From Dyella acidisoli (lineage in GTDB: Bacteria; Pseudomonadota; Gammaproteobacteria; Xanthomonadales; Rhodanobacteraceae): DNA of 64,000 nt. The stretch is taken from NCBI RefSeq assembly GCF_030160295.1, contig NZ_BSOB01000010.1:210084-274083 (forward strand), read 5' to 3'. Both the position numbers and the translations under genes were made by a program. The notes beneath the pieces were generated by a model. It worked only from the letters and a program-made list of their open reading frames with translations. It was not told the DNA's origin and did not search any database. Every line of letters starts with the position of its first letter. Position 1 is the stretch's first letter. Positions 27,087 through 35,041 of the stretch are shown here, one piece after another.

Positions 27087-27629
27087 ATGCAATACCTTTC
27101 CAACCTGCCTGCCAACGTGCTCGCACGCGCTGCCAAAATTCGTTTGGCCGCGTTCGACGTGGACGGCACGCTCACCGACGGTCGCCTGTGGTACAGCGAA
27201 AGCGGCCACGAAACCAAGGTTTTTCACGTGCACGACGGCCTGGGCCTGAAGCGCCTGCAGGCGAACGGCATCCAGGTAGCCATCGTCAGCGCGCGCATCA
27301 GCCATCCGGTCGCCTTGCGCGCGGAAGAACTGAACATCGCGCACGTCTACCAGGGTCAGAACGACAAGCGCGAATGCCTGCGCCAGATGCTCGAAGCCCT
27401 GAACCTTCAGCCCGAGCAGGCCGCCTTCGTCGGCGACGACCTGCCTGACTTGCCCGCGATGGATCTCGCCGGTTTTGCTGTGGCTGTCGCCAATGCGCAC
27501 CCCTGGGTCACGCAGCGCGCACATTGGCAGACCAGCCTGGGTGGCGGTATGGGCGCCGTGCGCGAAGTGTGCGATCTGATCCTGCACGCGCAGGGCAAGA
27601 GCGCAGCGGAACAGGAGCACTGGCGGTGA
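27087..27629 (+). CDS. kdsC: 3-deoxy-D-manno-octulosonate 8-phosphate phosphatase KdsC
   Basis: HAD-family phosphatase, 180 residues, that makes free Kdo. Motif I is AAFDVDGTLTDG (two catalytic Asp), motif II IVSAR, motif III the Lys in QNDKRECL and motif IV VGDDLPDLPAM. The absence of a cap domain and the tetrameric beta-hairpin sequence RLWYSESGHETKVFHVHDGL fit KdsC. The stop overlaps the lptC GTG start. Confidence 0.95.
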   Translation: MQYLSNLPANVLARAAKIRLAAFDVDGTLTDGRLWYSESGHETKVFHVHDGLGLKRLQANGIQVAIVSARISHPVALRAEELNIAHVYQGQNDKRECLRQMLEALNLQPEQAAFVGDDLPDLPAMDLAGFAVAVANAHPWVTQRAHWQTSLGGGMGAVREVCDLILHAQGKSAAEQEHWR

Positions 27630-28288
27630 GCTTTCGCCAATACCTGCGCGACAATCGCGTCAACGCAACCATCGTGCTGCTCGCTATTGCCGCACCCGCC
27701 AGCTGGATGCTGCGCAGCTGGGTGGTAGGCGAGCCGCCGACCAACGAATTCATCGGCCCGCCCGTGGCCGACTATGTGCTCTACAACTCCCGCGTGTGGA
27801 GTTATGACGTCGATGGATTGCTAAGCTTCACGATGACCGCACCGCGCATGGATCGCCGCGGTGGCGACGAGTCGCTGTACATCAACGCACCGGTGTTCGA
27901 TGTTGCCTCGAAAAAAACCGGTGTGCCGGACTGGCAAGGCAATGCACCATACGGCTGGGTCAACAAGAGCGGCACGGAAATGCGGCTGGATGGTGCGGTG
28001 TACATGTGCCGCCCTGCCTACGCGCAAAGTCCCATGGCAACATTACACACCTCGAATGTCACGGGCTGGCCGAAAGAGAACCGCATGGAAACCGCGGACC
28101 CGGCCACTCTGACGCAAGGACAAAGCGTAATGAACGGCGTCGGCATGCGTGCCAGCCTCAACGATAACCACTTGGAGTTGCTCCATGACGTGCACGGTTT
28201 CCTGTATCCGCGCCAGAAAAATGCTACGGCTCAGTCTGCTGGCCACGGGGCTGCTGCTCCTGCAACCTGCGATGGCGCGACAGGATGA
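27626..28288 (+). CDS. lptC: LPS export protein LptC
   Basis: 220 residues, GTG start overlapping the kdsC stop. One N-terminal membrane anchor (about 13-32, VNATIVLLAIAAPASWML), then a periplasmic beta-jellyroll (YNSRVWSYDVDGLLSFTMTA; YINAPVFDVASKKTGV). LptC takes LPS from LptBFG and passes it to LptA. The C-terminal 22 residues lie in the region that also encodes the LptA signal peptide. That overlap of 68 bases is longer than usual and the tail is Ala/Gly-rich, so the tail is probably not part of the jellyroll. Confidence 0.88.
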   Translation: MSFRQYLRDNRVNATIVLLAIAAPASWMLRSWVVGEPPTNEFIGPPVADYVLYNSRVWSYDVDGLLSFTMTAPRMDRRGGDESLYINAPVFDVASKKTGVPDWQGNAPYGWVNKSGTEMRLDGAVYMCRPAYAQSPMATLHTSNVTGWPKENRMETADPATLTQGQSVMNGVGMRASLNDNHLELLHDVHGFLYPRQKNATAQSAGHGAAAPATCDGATG

Positions 28289-28829
28289 TCGCAACCAGCC
28301 GATTCACGTCGTACATGCCGACAGCTTCGACGGCTACAACCAGCCCAACACCATCAGCACTTTCAAAGGCAGCGTGCTGATCAACCAGGGCACGATGAAG
28401 CTCATCGGCGACATCGCCAAAATCTACACGGCCAAGGAAGACACGTCGGTCGATCACATCGTTGTGACCGGCACGCCACAAAAGCGTCCGCACATTGAAC
28501 AGATCGACGACAACGGCAACTTGATGACCGGTGATGCCGATCAGCTGTACTACGACAACGTCAACGGCGTGGCGATCCTCACCGGCACCGCCTACGTGCA
28601 TCAGCAGAACAAGGGTGATGCGCGCGGTGCCAAGCTTACCTACAACACGCAGACCGGCTACATGGTCGGCGAAAGCGGTGGCGCGGGTCAGGTCACCATG
28701 ACCTTCCTGCCGAAGCAAAAACCGCTGCCGCCGCCGAAGCACGGTGCGCCGGCCACACCGCCTGCGCCCGCCAAGCCCGCACCGTCACCCAGCGCGCCGG
28801 CGTCCGCCAGCAGCGCATCGAAGGAATAA
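28221..28829 (+). CDS. lptA: LPS transport periplasmic protein LptA
   Basis: 202 residues with a signal peptide (MLRLSLLATGLLLLQPAMAR), then the OstA/LptA jellyroll (PIHVVHADSFDGYNQPNTIS; LTGTAYVHQQNKGDARGAKL). It forms the periplasmic bridge carrying LPS to LptDE. An unusually long Pro/Ala/Ser tail follows from about 170 (LPPPKHGAPATPPAPAKPAP), longer than in E. coli LptA. The ATG with the signal peptide is inside the lptC frame. Confidence 0.93.
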   Translation: MLRLSLLATGLLLLQPAMARQDDRNQPIHVVHADSFDGYNQPNTISTFKGSVLINQGTMKLIGDIAKIYTAKEDTSVDHIVVTGTPQKRPHIEQIDDNGNLMTGDADQLYYDNVNGVAILTGTAYVHQQNKGDARGAKLTYNTQTGYMVGESGGAGQVTMTFLPKQKPLPPPKHGAPATPPAPAKPAPSPSAPASASSASKE

Positions 28830-28836
28830 CCCGTAA

Positions 28837-29556
28837 ATGCTTTCCGCAGAAGGTCTGCAAAAGAGTTTCCGCGCGCGCCAAGTCGTGCGCGATTTCGCGT
28901 TCTCGATCCGCCAGGGCGAAGTAGTGGGCCTGCTCGGCCCCAATGGCGCCGGTAAAACTACCTGCTTCTACATGATCGTGGGCCTGATCGAGGCCGACGG
29001 CGGTGCGATCAAGCTTGACAAGCAGGACATCACCGGCCTGCCCATGCATTCGCGCGCCAAGCTCGGCATCGGCTACCTGCCGCAGGAAGCCTCCGTATTT
29101 CGTCGCCTGAGCGTGGCCGACAACATCATGGCCGTGCTGGAATTGCGCCAAGGACTCGATCAACGCAAGCGCGATGCCGAACTGGAAAGCCTGCTGGACG
29201 AACTGAAAATCGCGCACATCGCGGGACAGAAAGGCATCAGCCTGTCCGGTGGCGAGCGTCGTCGCGTGGAGATCGCGCGCGCCCTCGCTGCACAGCCGCG
29301 CTACATGCTGTTGGACGAACCGTTCGCCGGCGTCGACCCGATCTCGGTGGGCGAAATCCAGCGCATCGTGCGGCACTTGAAGGAACGCGGCATCGGCGTG
29401 CTGATCACCGACCACAACGTGCGCGAAACACTCGGCATCTGCGATCGTGCCTACATCATGAACGAAGGCGAGGTGCTCTCGCGCGGCACCCCGGCGCATA
29501 TCCTGGCCGATGAACGGGTGCGTGAAGTGTACTTGGGTCGCGAATTCCGCCTGTAA
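28837..29556 (+). CDS. lptB: LPS export ABC transporter ATP-binding protein LptB
   Basis: 239-residue ATPase that powers LPS extraction with LptFG. Walker [10 protein letters not shown] (about 33-41), Q-loop [19 protein letters not shown], signature [15 protein letters not shown], Walker [14 protein letters not shown] and H-loop TDHNVRETL, all in order. Seven bases after lptA. lptF/lptG are not in the window. Confidence 0.97.
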   Translation: MLSAEGLQKSFRARQVVRDFAFSIRQGEVVGLLGPNGAGKTTCFYMIVGLIEADGGAIKLDKQDITGLPMHSRAKLGIGYLPQEASVFRRLSVADNIMAVLELRQGLDQRKRDAELESLLDELKIAHIAGQKGISLSGGERRRVEIARALAAQPRYMLLDEPFAGVDPISVGEIQRIVRHLKERGIGVLITDHNVRETLGICDRAYIMNEGEVLSRGTPAHILADERVREVYLGREFRL

Positions 29557-29603
29557 GCGGTGGTTGAAAGCATCCGGTTAACCAGACTGCGGACGACCGG
29601 CTG

Positions 29604-29631
29604 CGGATCAGCACGTCAAATGACTGATCCG
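29604..29631 (+). terminator. Hairpin after lptB
   Basis: CGGATCAG and CTGATCCG, a perfect 8-bp inverted repeat with a 12-base loop. No T run, so possibly an mRNA-stabilising or weak terminator hairpin. The remainder of the gap before rpoN (about 290 bases overall) shows only a decayed palindrome trace near 29805-29826 (ggcgaagggttaggatgagg). Confidence 0.4.
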
Positions 29632-29849
29632 TATCGCCGAGTCCGGTAAACCCAGCCTCGGCACATTCGAATAGCACACGGACCACGCCTGTTCGAATCT
29701 CTGGTAAATACTCCAACTTATTCGCCCGCACAAGCCTAATTTGCGCCGCTTCACATCCACGTTACGACGCAATCATTCCCCTCGCGACAACTATGGCCGA
29801 CATTCCGGCGAAGGGTTAGGATGAGGTTGTCTTAACCGTTTCGGCAGGC

Positions 29850-31331
29850 ATGAAACCAGGGCTTCAGTTCCGTCTCAATCAACAGCTGGCTCTCACGCCG
29901 CAGTTGCAACAGGCCATTCGCCTACTGCAATTGTCGCAACTGGAGCTGGCTGCCGAGTTGCGTCAACTCGCTGAGAGCAATCCTCTGCTCGAGTTCGCCG
30001 AAGATGCTTCGCTGGAGCAGGACGAAACAGAAGCCGACGGCGAATACGACAACGAATTCGAATCGTTGAACGCCGCCAGCAGTAGCAGTTCGACGTCCAG
30101 CAACGACGCCAACGACGAAGCGCCGGAGTGGACCGAACCGGAGATCAGTTCCGACGAGCCGATCGATTTCTCCGCCACCAACGGCAACGGTAACGGCAGC
30201 TCGAGCAATCGCGACGACGAAGGCATGGAACCGCAAAACGCGGCGCCCGAATCGTTGCAGGAACATCTGCTGTGGCAGCTCAACCTCACGCCGATGGAAC
30301 CGCGCGCCAAGGCGATCGCCACGGTATTGATCGACGCACTTAACACAGACGGTTATCTAGGTGAAGGCATTGAAGCGGTGCTCGCAGCGCTGCCGCCACA
30401 TCTGAAAGCCACGGTCGAAGAAGTGGATGCGGTGCGCCGCCAATTGCAGCGCTTTGATCCTGCTGGCGTGGCGAGCATCGATCTTCCCGATTGCCTGCGC
30501 GCACAGCTCGAGCAATTCGATCCAAGCACGCCGTATCGCGACCTCGCGTTGCAAATCGTCCAGCACGAACTGGAACTCCTTGCACGCAACGACATGGTCA
30601 AGCTTGCCCGTCGTTTGCACGCAACCGAGGAAGAAGCAACCGGCGCGGCGATTCTTATCCGCAGCCTTGATCCGCGCCCTGGCGCGGCGATGGATACCAC
30701 GCCCGTGGAATACGTCGCGCCCGACGTCTATGCACGCAAGGACGGCACGCGTTGGCGCGTACTGATCAATCCGGACAGCCAGCCCAAGCTCAGCCTCAAC
30801 CAGCACTATTGCAGCCTGATCGCGCAGGCGCGCAGCGATGATGCAAGTTGGATGCGCGGCCAATTGCAGGAAGCGCGCTGGCTGATTAAAAGTTTGGAAT
30901 CCCGTGCCGAAACACTTATGAAGGTGGCGGAAGCCATCGTGCGCCGGCAGAGCGCCTTCCTGGACTACGGTCCGGAAGCGATGCAGCCGCTGGTGCTGCG
31001 CGAAGTGGCCGAGGAGGTAGGTATGCACGAATCAACCATTTCACGTGTAACTACCCGTAAATACATTCACACGCCGCGCGGCACCTACGAGTTGAAATAT
31101 TTCTTCTCCAGCGGCGTATCCACCGAAGACGGCGGCAGCGCGTCCGCCACCGCCATCCAGGCCATGCTGCGCAAGCTGGTCGATAACGAAGATCCACGCA
31201 AGCCGCTCTCCGACCAGGCACTCGCCGAGGAGTTGCATAACAAAGGCATTCAGGTAGCGCGCCGCACGGTGGCGAAATACCGGGAAATCCTGCGCATTCC
31301 AAGCTCCAGCGAACGACAGCGCAGCAACTGA
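29850..31331 (+). CDS. rpoN: RNA polymerase sigma-54 factor RpoN
   Basis: 493 residues. Region I is Gln/Leu-rich (LQFRLNQQLALTPQLQQAIR), the site of activator contact. Region II (about 50-125) is acidic and Ser/Asn-rich. Core-binding and DNA-binding domains follow, with the helix-turn-helix EVGMHESTISRVTTRKYIHT and the RpoN box ARRTVAKYRE near the end. Follows lptB as in most proteobacteria. The NtrC-type regulator at 56-57 kb is a plausible activator partner. Confidence 0.97.
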   Translation: MKPGLQFRLNQQLALTPQLQQAIRLLQLSQLELAAELRQLAESNPLLEFAEDASLEQDETEADGEYDNEFESLNAASSSSSTSSNDANDEAPEWTEPEISSDEPIDFSATNGNGNGSSSNRDDEGMEPQNAAPESLQEHLLWQLNLTPMEPRAKAIATVLIDALNTDGYLGEGIEAVLAALPPHLKATVEEVDAVRRQLQRFDPAGVASIDLPDCLRAQLEQFDPSTPYRDLALQIVQHELELLARNDMVKLARRLHATEEEATGAAILIRSLDPRPGAAMDTTPVEYVAPDVYARKDGTRWRVLINPDSQPKLSLNQHYCSLIAQARSDDASWMRGQLQEARWLIKSLESRAETLMKVAEAIVRRQSAFLDYGPEAMQPLVLREVAEEVGMHESTISRVTTRKYIHTPRGTYELKYFFSSGVSTEDGGSASATAIQAMLRKLVDNEDPRKPLSDQALAEELHNKGIQVARRTVAKYREILRIPSSSERQRSN

Positions 31332-31450
31332 ACCATGCCATCCGGCCATGCCCGGGAACTTGCACAGCGGCAGGACAATCCCATATTACAGAACAAGGTC
31401 TAGCTTCACGATGCAACGGTCGGCTCTTTTCGATCTGCGCATCGATCAAC

Positions 31451-31465
31451 GCCGCCATTGGCGGC
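31451..31465 (+). promoter_or_regulatory. Hairpin in the hpf leader
   Basis: GCCGCC-ATT-GGCGGC, a perfect 6-bp stem ending 10 bases before the AAGGAGG ribosome-binding site of hpf. It could influence hpf translation. Confidence 0.3.
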
Positions 31466-31487
31466 CAGCTCTAGAAGGAGGCGTACC

Positions 31488-31811
31488 ATGCAATTCCAAC
31501 TCAGTGGCCATCGGATCGAAGTGACCCCAGCTCTGCGCAATCGCGCGGAAACCAAGCTTGACCGATTGACCCGCCTCGACGACCGCATCGTCAGCCTGAA
31601 CGTAGTGCTTTCGGTAGACAAACTTCAGCAACGCGCCGAAGGAACGCTCAAGGTAGCGGGCAATACGCTGCACGCCGAAGCCACCGAGCACGACATGTAC
31701 GCCTCGATCGACATCCTCTTTGACAAGCTCGTTGACCAGCTTCGCCGTTATCGCGAAAAGCTGTGTGATAAGCATCAACGTGAAGTAAGAGAAATCCGTC
31801 AGTACGGTTGA
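31488..31811 (+). CDS. hpf: Ribosome hibernation promoting factor HPF (short form)
   Basis: 107 residues of the YfiA/HPF family, which binds the 30S decoding centre and drives ribosome hibernation. MQFQLSGHRIEVTPALRNRA, then RLDDRIVSLNVVLSVDKLQQ and NTLHAEATEHDMYASIDILF. AAGGAGG precedes the ATG by 6 bases. Downstream of rpoN, its usual neighbour. No long C-terminal dimerisation domain. Confidence 0.94.
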   Translation: MQFQLSGHRIEVTPALRNRAETKLDRLTRLDDRIVSLNVVLSVDKLQQRAEGTLKVAGNTLHAEATEHDMYASIDILFDKLVDQLRRYREKLCDKHQREVREIRQYG

Positions 31812-31829
31812 TACAACAACTCCGTTTCA

Positions 31830-32000
31830 CCCCTCTCCCCTTCGGGGAGAGCACGTTCAAGAGTCCTCCCTCTCCCCTCCGGGGAGAGGGTTGGGGTGAG
31901 GGGCCAAGGCTTGCCCCAGACCTCAATAAAACGATGCTCCGATGCACCTTCCCCGCAAGATTGCCCCCTCACCCCGCCCTCTCCCCAGAGGGGAGAGGGA
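31830..32000. repeat. Three CCCTCTCCCC palindromes between hpf and hprK
   Basis: A truncated unit (31830-31852) precedes a short-class head-to-head pair (31867-31903 and 31964-32000). The spacer has GGCTTGCCCC and GCAAGATTGCCCC as in the other short pairs. In many proteobacteria ptsN occupies this position; here only repeats are found. Confidence 0.85.
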
Positions 32001-32102
32001 AAAACACTGTCCGTCTTCGAACAGAGGGGATCGCAAAAGCTGGCACAATGTCCCCCGCCGCCGCCTCCGCCCAGGCAGCCACGCGGCGCAAAGGGAATAT
32101 CT

Positions 32103-33053
32103 TTGGACCGGCTCACCGCAAGACAACTCTTCGACGATATCCACGAGCGCATGGCATTGCGCTGGGTGGCCGGCATGCGCGGCGAAATGCGCGTGCTCGA
32201 ATATGGCTCCACGCCTGCGCGCCGCCCGTCGCTGGTTGGCTATCTCAACGTCATCTATCCCAACAAGATCCAGATCGTCGGCACGGAGGAGCTGAGCTAC
32301 CTCGACGGCCTCGATTCGCGCCAGCGCTGGGAAGTCATCCACAAAGCAGCTGCCACGCATCCGGTCGCATTCATTGTGACCAAGGATCAGGCGATCCCCT
32401 CCGACCTGCGCGAGGTGGCCGAAGAAACGGACACGCCACTATGGATCAGCGCCAAGCGCGGCCATGAGCTGCTCACCTGGATGCAATACCACCTGGCGCG
32501 CACCATGGCGCCACGCCTCACCCTGCATGGCGTGTTGCTGGAAGTGTTCTCTATCGGCGTGCTGATCACCGGCGAAGCCGGCTCTGGCAAGAGCGAGCTG
32601 GCGCTGGAACTGATCAGCCGCGGCCATCGCCTGGTTGCCGACGATGCGCCCGAATTCACCTTGATCGCACCGGACGTGGTCGACGGCGCCTGCCCCGAGC
32701 TGTTGCAGGATCTCCTGGAAGTGCGCGGCTTGGGCGTGCTCAATGTGCGCGAGATGTTCGGCCACACCTCGGTGAAGACGTCCAAGTATCTGCGCCTGGT
32801 CATCCATCTCAAACCATTGCGCGACGGCGAAAATGTCGATGCGCTTACGCGCCTGACCGGCGACGTGGGCCACCGTGACATCTTCGACGTGAAGATGCCG
32901 ATGATCACCCTGCCCGTTGCCCCCGGCCGCAACTTGGCGGTACTGGTGGAAGCCGCCGTGCGCAGCCATATGCTGAAGAGCAAGGGCATCGATCCGGCGC
33001 AAAGCTTCATGGACCGCCAGGCCCACCAGATGCGCCGACTGCCGCCTTGGTGA
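32103..33053 (+). CDS. hprK: HPr kinase/phosphorylase HprK
   Basis: Bifunctional enzyme that phosphorylates or dephosphorylates Ser46 of HPr. 316 residues from a TTG start placed 6 bases after AGGGA; the upstream reading frame is repeat sequence. An N-terminal domain (1-125), then catalytic [20 protein letters not shown] with P-loop GEAGSGKS (157-164), and the HprK signature [17 protein letters not shown] (about 204-220). Full length. Four bases upstream of rapZ. Confidence 0.95.
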   Translation: MDRLTARQLFDDIHERMALRWVAGMRGEMRVLEYGSTPARRPSLVGYLNVIYPNKIQIVGTEELSYLDGLDSRQRWEVIHKAAATHPVAFIVTKDQAIPSDLREVAEETDTPLWISAKRGHELLTWMQYHLARTMAPRLTLHGVLLEVFSIGVLITGEAGSGKSELALELISRGHRLVADDAPEFTLIAPDVVDGACPELLQDLLEVRGLGVLNVREMFGHTSVKTSKYLRLVIHLKPLRDGENVDALTRLTGDVGHRDIFDVKMPMITLPVAPGRNLAVLVEAAVRSHMLKSKGIDPAQSFMDRQAHQMRRLPPW

Positions 33054-33057
33054 ACGC

Positions 33058-33951
33058 ATGACTCACTACGAAGGATTGATCAATAACGACGATCCGAACG
33101 CCATCCATCTGGTGGTGCTCACTGGCATGTCTGGCGGCGGCAAGACCGTCGCCCTGCGCGCGCTGGAGGATCTGGAGTTCTACTGCGTCGACAACCTGCC
33201 CAGCACACTGCTGCCGGAATTGGTGGAAGCGGCGACGGGCGGCTACAGCGGCCGTCGGCGCATTGCCGTCGGCGTGGACGTGCGCAGCCGCGATGAAGAT
33301 TTCCAGCACATGCCCCAGGTGCTCTCGACGCTGGCCGCCACGGTGCAGGTGCATCTGATCTTCCTCGACTGCAATGATGAGGTTTTGATCAAGCGCTATT
33401 CGGAAACACGCCGCCGCCATCCGCTGGCTTCGCTCGGCATGTCTCTGGCCGATGCAATTGCCGAAGAACGCCGGCTGCTGCGTCCGCTGATGGCGATCGC
33501 CGAACGCGTGATCGATTCCAGCAACTTGAACGTGCATCAGCTGCGTCGCCTGATCGCCACCGGCTACGCACAGACCACGTCCGGGCTCACGCTGATGTTC
33601 CAGTCGTTTGCGTTCCGCCGCGGGCTGCCGCTGGATTCGGATTTCGTATTCGACACACGCTGCCTGCCCAATCCACACTGGGAACCCACGCTGCGCCCGC
33701 TATCCGGCAAGGATGCGCTGGTGCGCGAATTCCTCGAAAAGCAACCAATGGTGAGCGAATATTTCGCCGACACCTCACGCTGGCTGGATGCGTGGCTACC
33801 CCGCTTCGAGGCGGACGATCGCAGCTACGTCACCATTTCCATCGGTTGCACCGGCGGACGCCATCGCTCGGTCTATCTGGTCGAGAAACTTGCCGCGCAC
33901 TATCGCGCCAGCCGCGAAGGCGTTCTCACATTCCATCGCGAACTTGAGTGA
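33058..33951 (+). CDS. rapZ: RNase adapter protein RapZ
   Basis: 297 residues. P-loop GMSGGGKT at 23-30, VDNLPSTLLPEL near 44-55, and the C-terminal RNA-binding domain with SIGCTGGRHRSVYLVEKLA. In enterics RapZ binds GlmZ/GlmY small RNAs and RNase E to control glmS; elsewhere the target RNA is unknown. Translationally adjacent to hprK (4-base gap). A large structured inverted repeat follows its stop. Confidence 0.96.
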   Translation: MTHYEGLINNDDPNAIHLVVLTGMSGGGKTVALRALEDLEFYCVDNLPSTLLPELVEAATGGYSGRRRIAVGVDVRSRDEDFQHMPQVLSTLAATVQVHLIFLDCNDEVLIKRYSETRRRHPLASLGMSLADAIAEERRLLRPLMAIAERVIDSSNLNVHQLRRLIATGYAQTTSGLTLMFQSFAFRRGLPLDSDFVFDTRCLPNPHWEPTLRPLSGKDALVREFLEKQPMVSEYFADTSRWLDAWLPRFEADDRSYVTISIGCTGGRHRSVYLVEKLAAHYRASREGVLTFHRELE

Positions 33952-33968
33952 TGTTTATGATGTCTGCT

Positions 33969-34236
33969 AGAGCCTGCCTACGGCCTCCGCATGGCCCGCG
34001 CCGGAATCTGTTTGCCTGTCGGGCAAGGAGGAACGAAGGCGTGTATGTCGATACACAACTGAGTGAGGACGCCGCTCGGCGAGCAAACAGATCCGGCCCG
34101 AAGGGTTGTCACGGTGTGGTCGCCATGCGGCAGCGCGCGGCTTGGCTTGACGGCCAGTCAAGCGCTACGCCACGCACTACCACCTGGCGACCACGCCGTG
34201 ACAACGCGGGCTATGCGGAGGCCGTAGACAGGCTCT
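33969..34236. repeat. Large inverted repeat B folding as a three-way junction, with the same 61-base core
   Basis: An outer 31-bp stem (33969-33999 with 34206-34236; one C-A mismatch, one G-U) encloses two arms. Arm 1 (34000-34097) has a 15-bp stem with one bulged A, topped by smaller hairpins such as GTGTAT-GTCG-ATACAC. Arm 2 (34105-34205) has a 37-position stem and a 7-bp apical hairpin. Arm 2 contains, on the minus strand (34185-34125), the core found in the element after purN. The arms abut the outer stem directly, leaving only a 7-base linker. Located between rapZ and the EIIA gene. Confidence 0.85.
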
Positions 34237-34261
34237 CTAACTCAACGGAAGCCGCCGTGTC

Positions 34262-34654
34262 ATGAGCGTCGGCGTGCTTCTGATGACCCATGAGTCGGTC
34301 GGCCAGGCGCTGGTGAAAGCCGCACGTCACGTGCTGCCCAAACTGCCGCTGCGGGTCGCCACCGTGGAAGTGCCCGCACGTGCCGATCCGGATGTGATGC
34401 GCACACTCACGGCCAAGCATGCGCGCGAACTGGATCAAGGCGAAGGCGTGCTGGTGCTGGCCGATCTTTACGGCGCCACGCCCTGCAACATCGGGCTGTC
34501 GTTGAGTAGCGTGGGCGTAAGGCTGCGCTGTGTTTCGGGATTGAACCTGCCCATGCTGCTGCGCGTACTCAACTACGCCGACAAGCCGCTGGACGAACTT
34601 GCTGAAATCGCGGCCAGCGGCGGTCGCGGAGGAATCTTCATCGATCATGCTTGA
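34262..34654 (+). CDS. PTS mannose-type EIIA domain protein
   Basis: 130-residue stand-alone EIIA of the mannose family. The phosphorylation site is His10 in MSVGVLLMTHESVGQ; later VLADLYGATPCNIGLSL and GLNLPMLLRVLNY match EIIA-Man. No EIIB, EIIC or EIID partner in the window, so it likely accepts phosphate from HPr for signalling. Its stop overlaps the ptsH start by 8 bases. Confidence 0.9.
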   Translation: MSVGVLLMTHESVGQALVKAARHVLPKLPLRVATVEVPARADPDVMRTLTAKHARELDQGEGVLVLADLYGATPCNIGLSLSSVGVRLRCVSGLNLPMLLRVLNYADKPLDELAEIAASGGRGGIFIDHA

Positions 34655-34916
34655 AAAAGAAATCGTCGTCTCCAACAAACTGGGCTTGCATGCCCGCGCA
34701 TCAGCCAAGCTGGTGCAGCTCGTGCAAAGTTTCAAATCCACCGTGTGGTTGATCAGCAAAGGCCGCGAAGTAAATGCGCAAAGCATCATGGGCGTCATGA
34801 TGTTGGCCGCAGGCATCGGCACGCCGCTCACGGTGCGCGCCGATGGGCCGGACGAATCGGCAGCACTTGGCGCGGTGATCGATCTGTTCGATCGCAAATT
34901 CGATGAAGGGGCGTGA
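34647..34916 (+). CDS. ptsH: Phosphocarrier protein HPr
   Basis: 89 residues. His15 in VVSNKLGLHARASAKL receives phosphate from EI; Ser46 in AQSIMGVMML is the HprK target, with the surrounding hydrophobic docking residues intact. Both regulatory sites being present fits the hprK gene just upstream. The ATG lies inside the end of the EIIA gene. Confidence 0.96.
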   Translation: MLEKEIVVSNKLGLHARASAKLVQLVQSFKSTVWLISKGREVNAQSIMGVMMLAAGIGTPLTVRADGPDESAALGAVIDLFDRKFDEGA

Positions 34917-34924
34917 ATGAAGCA

Positions 34925-35018
34925 GGGAACAAGGAACAGAGAACGGGGAACATCACGCTTGCGGCGTGACGTGCACCTGCGCACTGCTCGCGTTCCCCGT
35001 TCCACGCTCCCCGTTCCC
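34925..35018. repeat. GGGAACGGGGAAC inverted repeat between ptsH and ptsI
   Basis: The arms gggaacaaggaacagagaac and the inverse of gttccccgttccacgctcccc pair imperfectly over 27 positions around a centre with TCACGC/GCGTGA. A related but weaker GGGAACGGGGAATGG motif occurs upstream of the DUF4124 gene near 48.0 kb. Confidence 0.6.
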
Positions 35019-35041
35019 GGCGATCCCCATGGGGGTCGTCC

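Noticed and set aside
28149..28220. Earlier lptA start within lptC
   Set aside because: It would add 24 residues before the signal peptide. The ATG at the start of the hydrophobic signal sequence is more plausible.
31351..31368. Sigma-54 promoter upstream of hpf (GG-N10-GC)
   Set aside because: The spacing fits but the surrounding bases do not match TGGCAC-N5-TTGC well. A sigma-70-like TTGCAC-17-ATATTA overlaps it and is equally weak.
33948..34265. 105-residue open frame across the three-way element
   Set aside because: It reads through the inverted repeats, so its sequence is explained by the palindrome; no ribosome-binding site and no similarity noticed.
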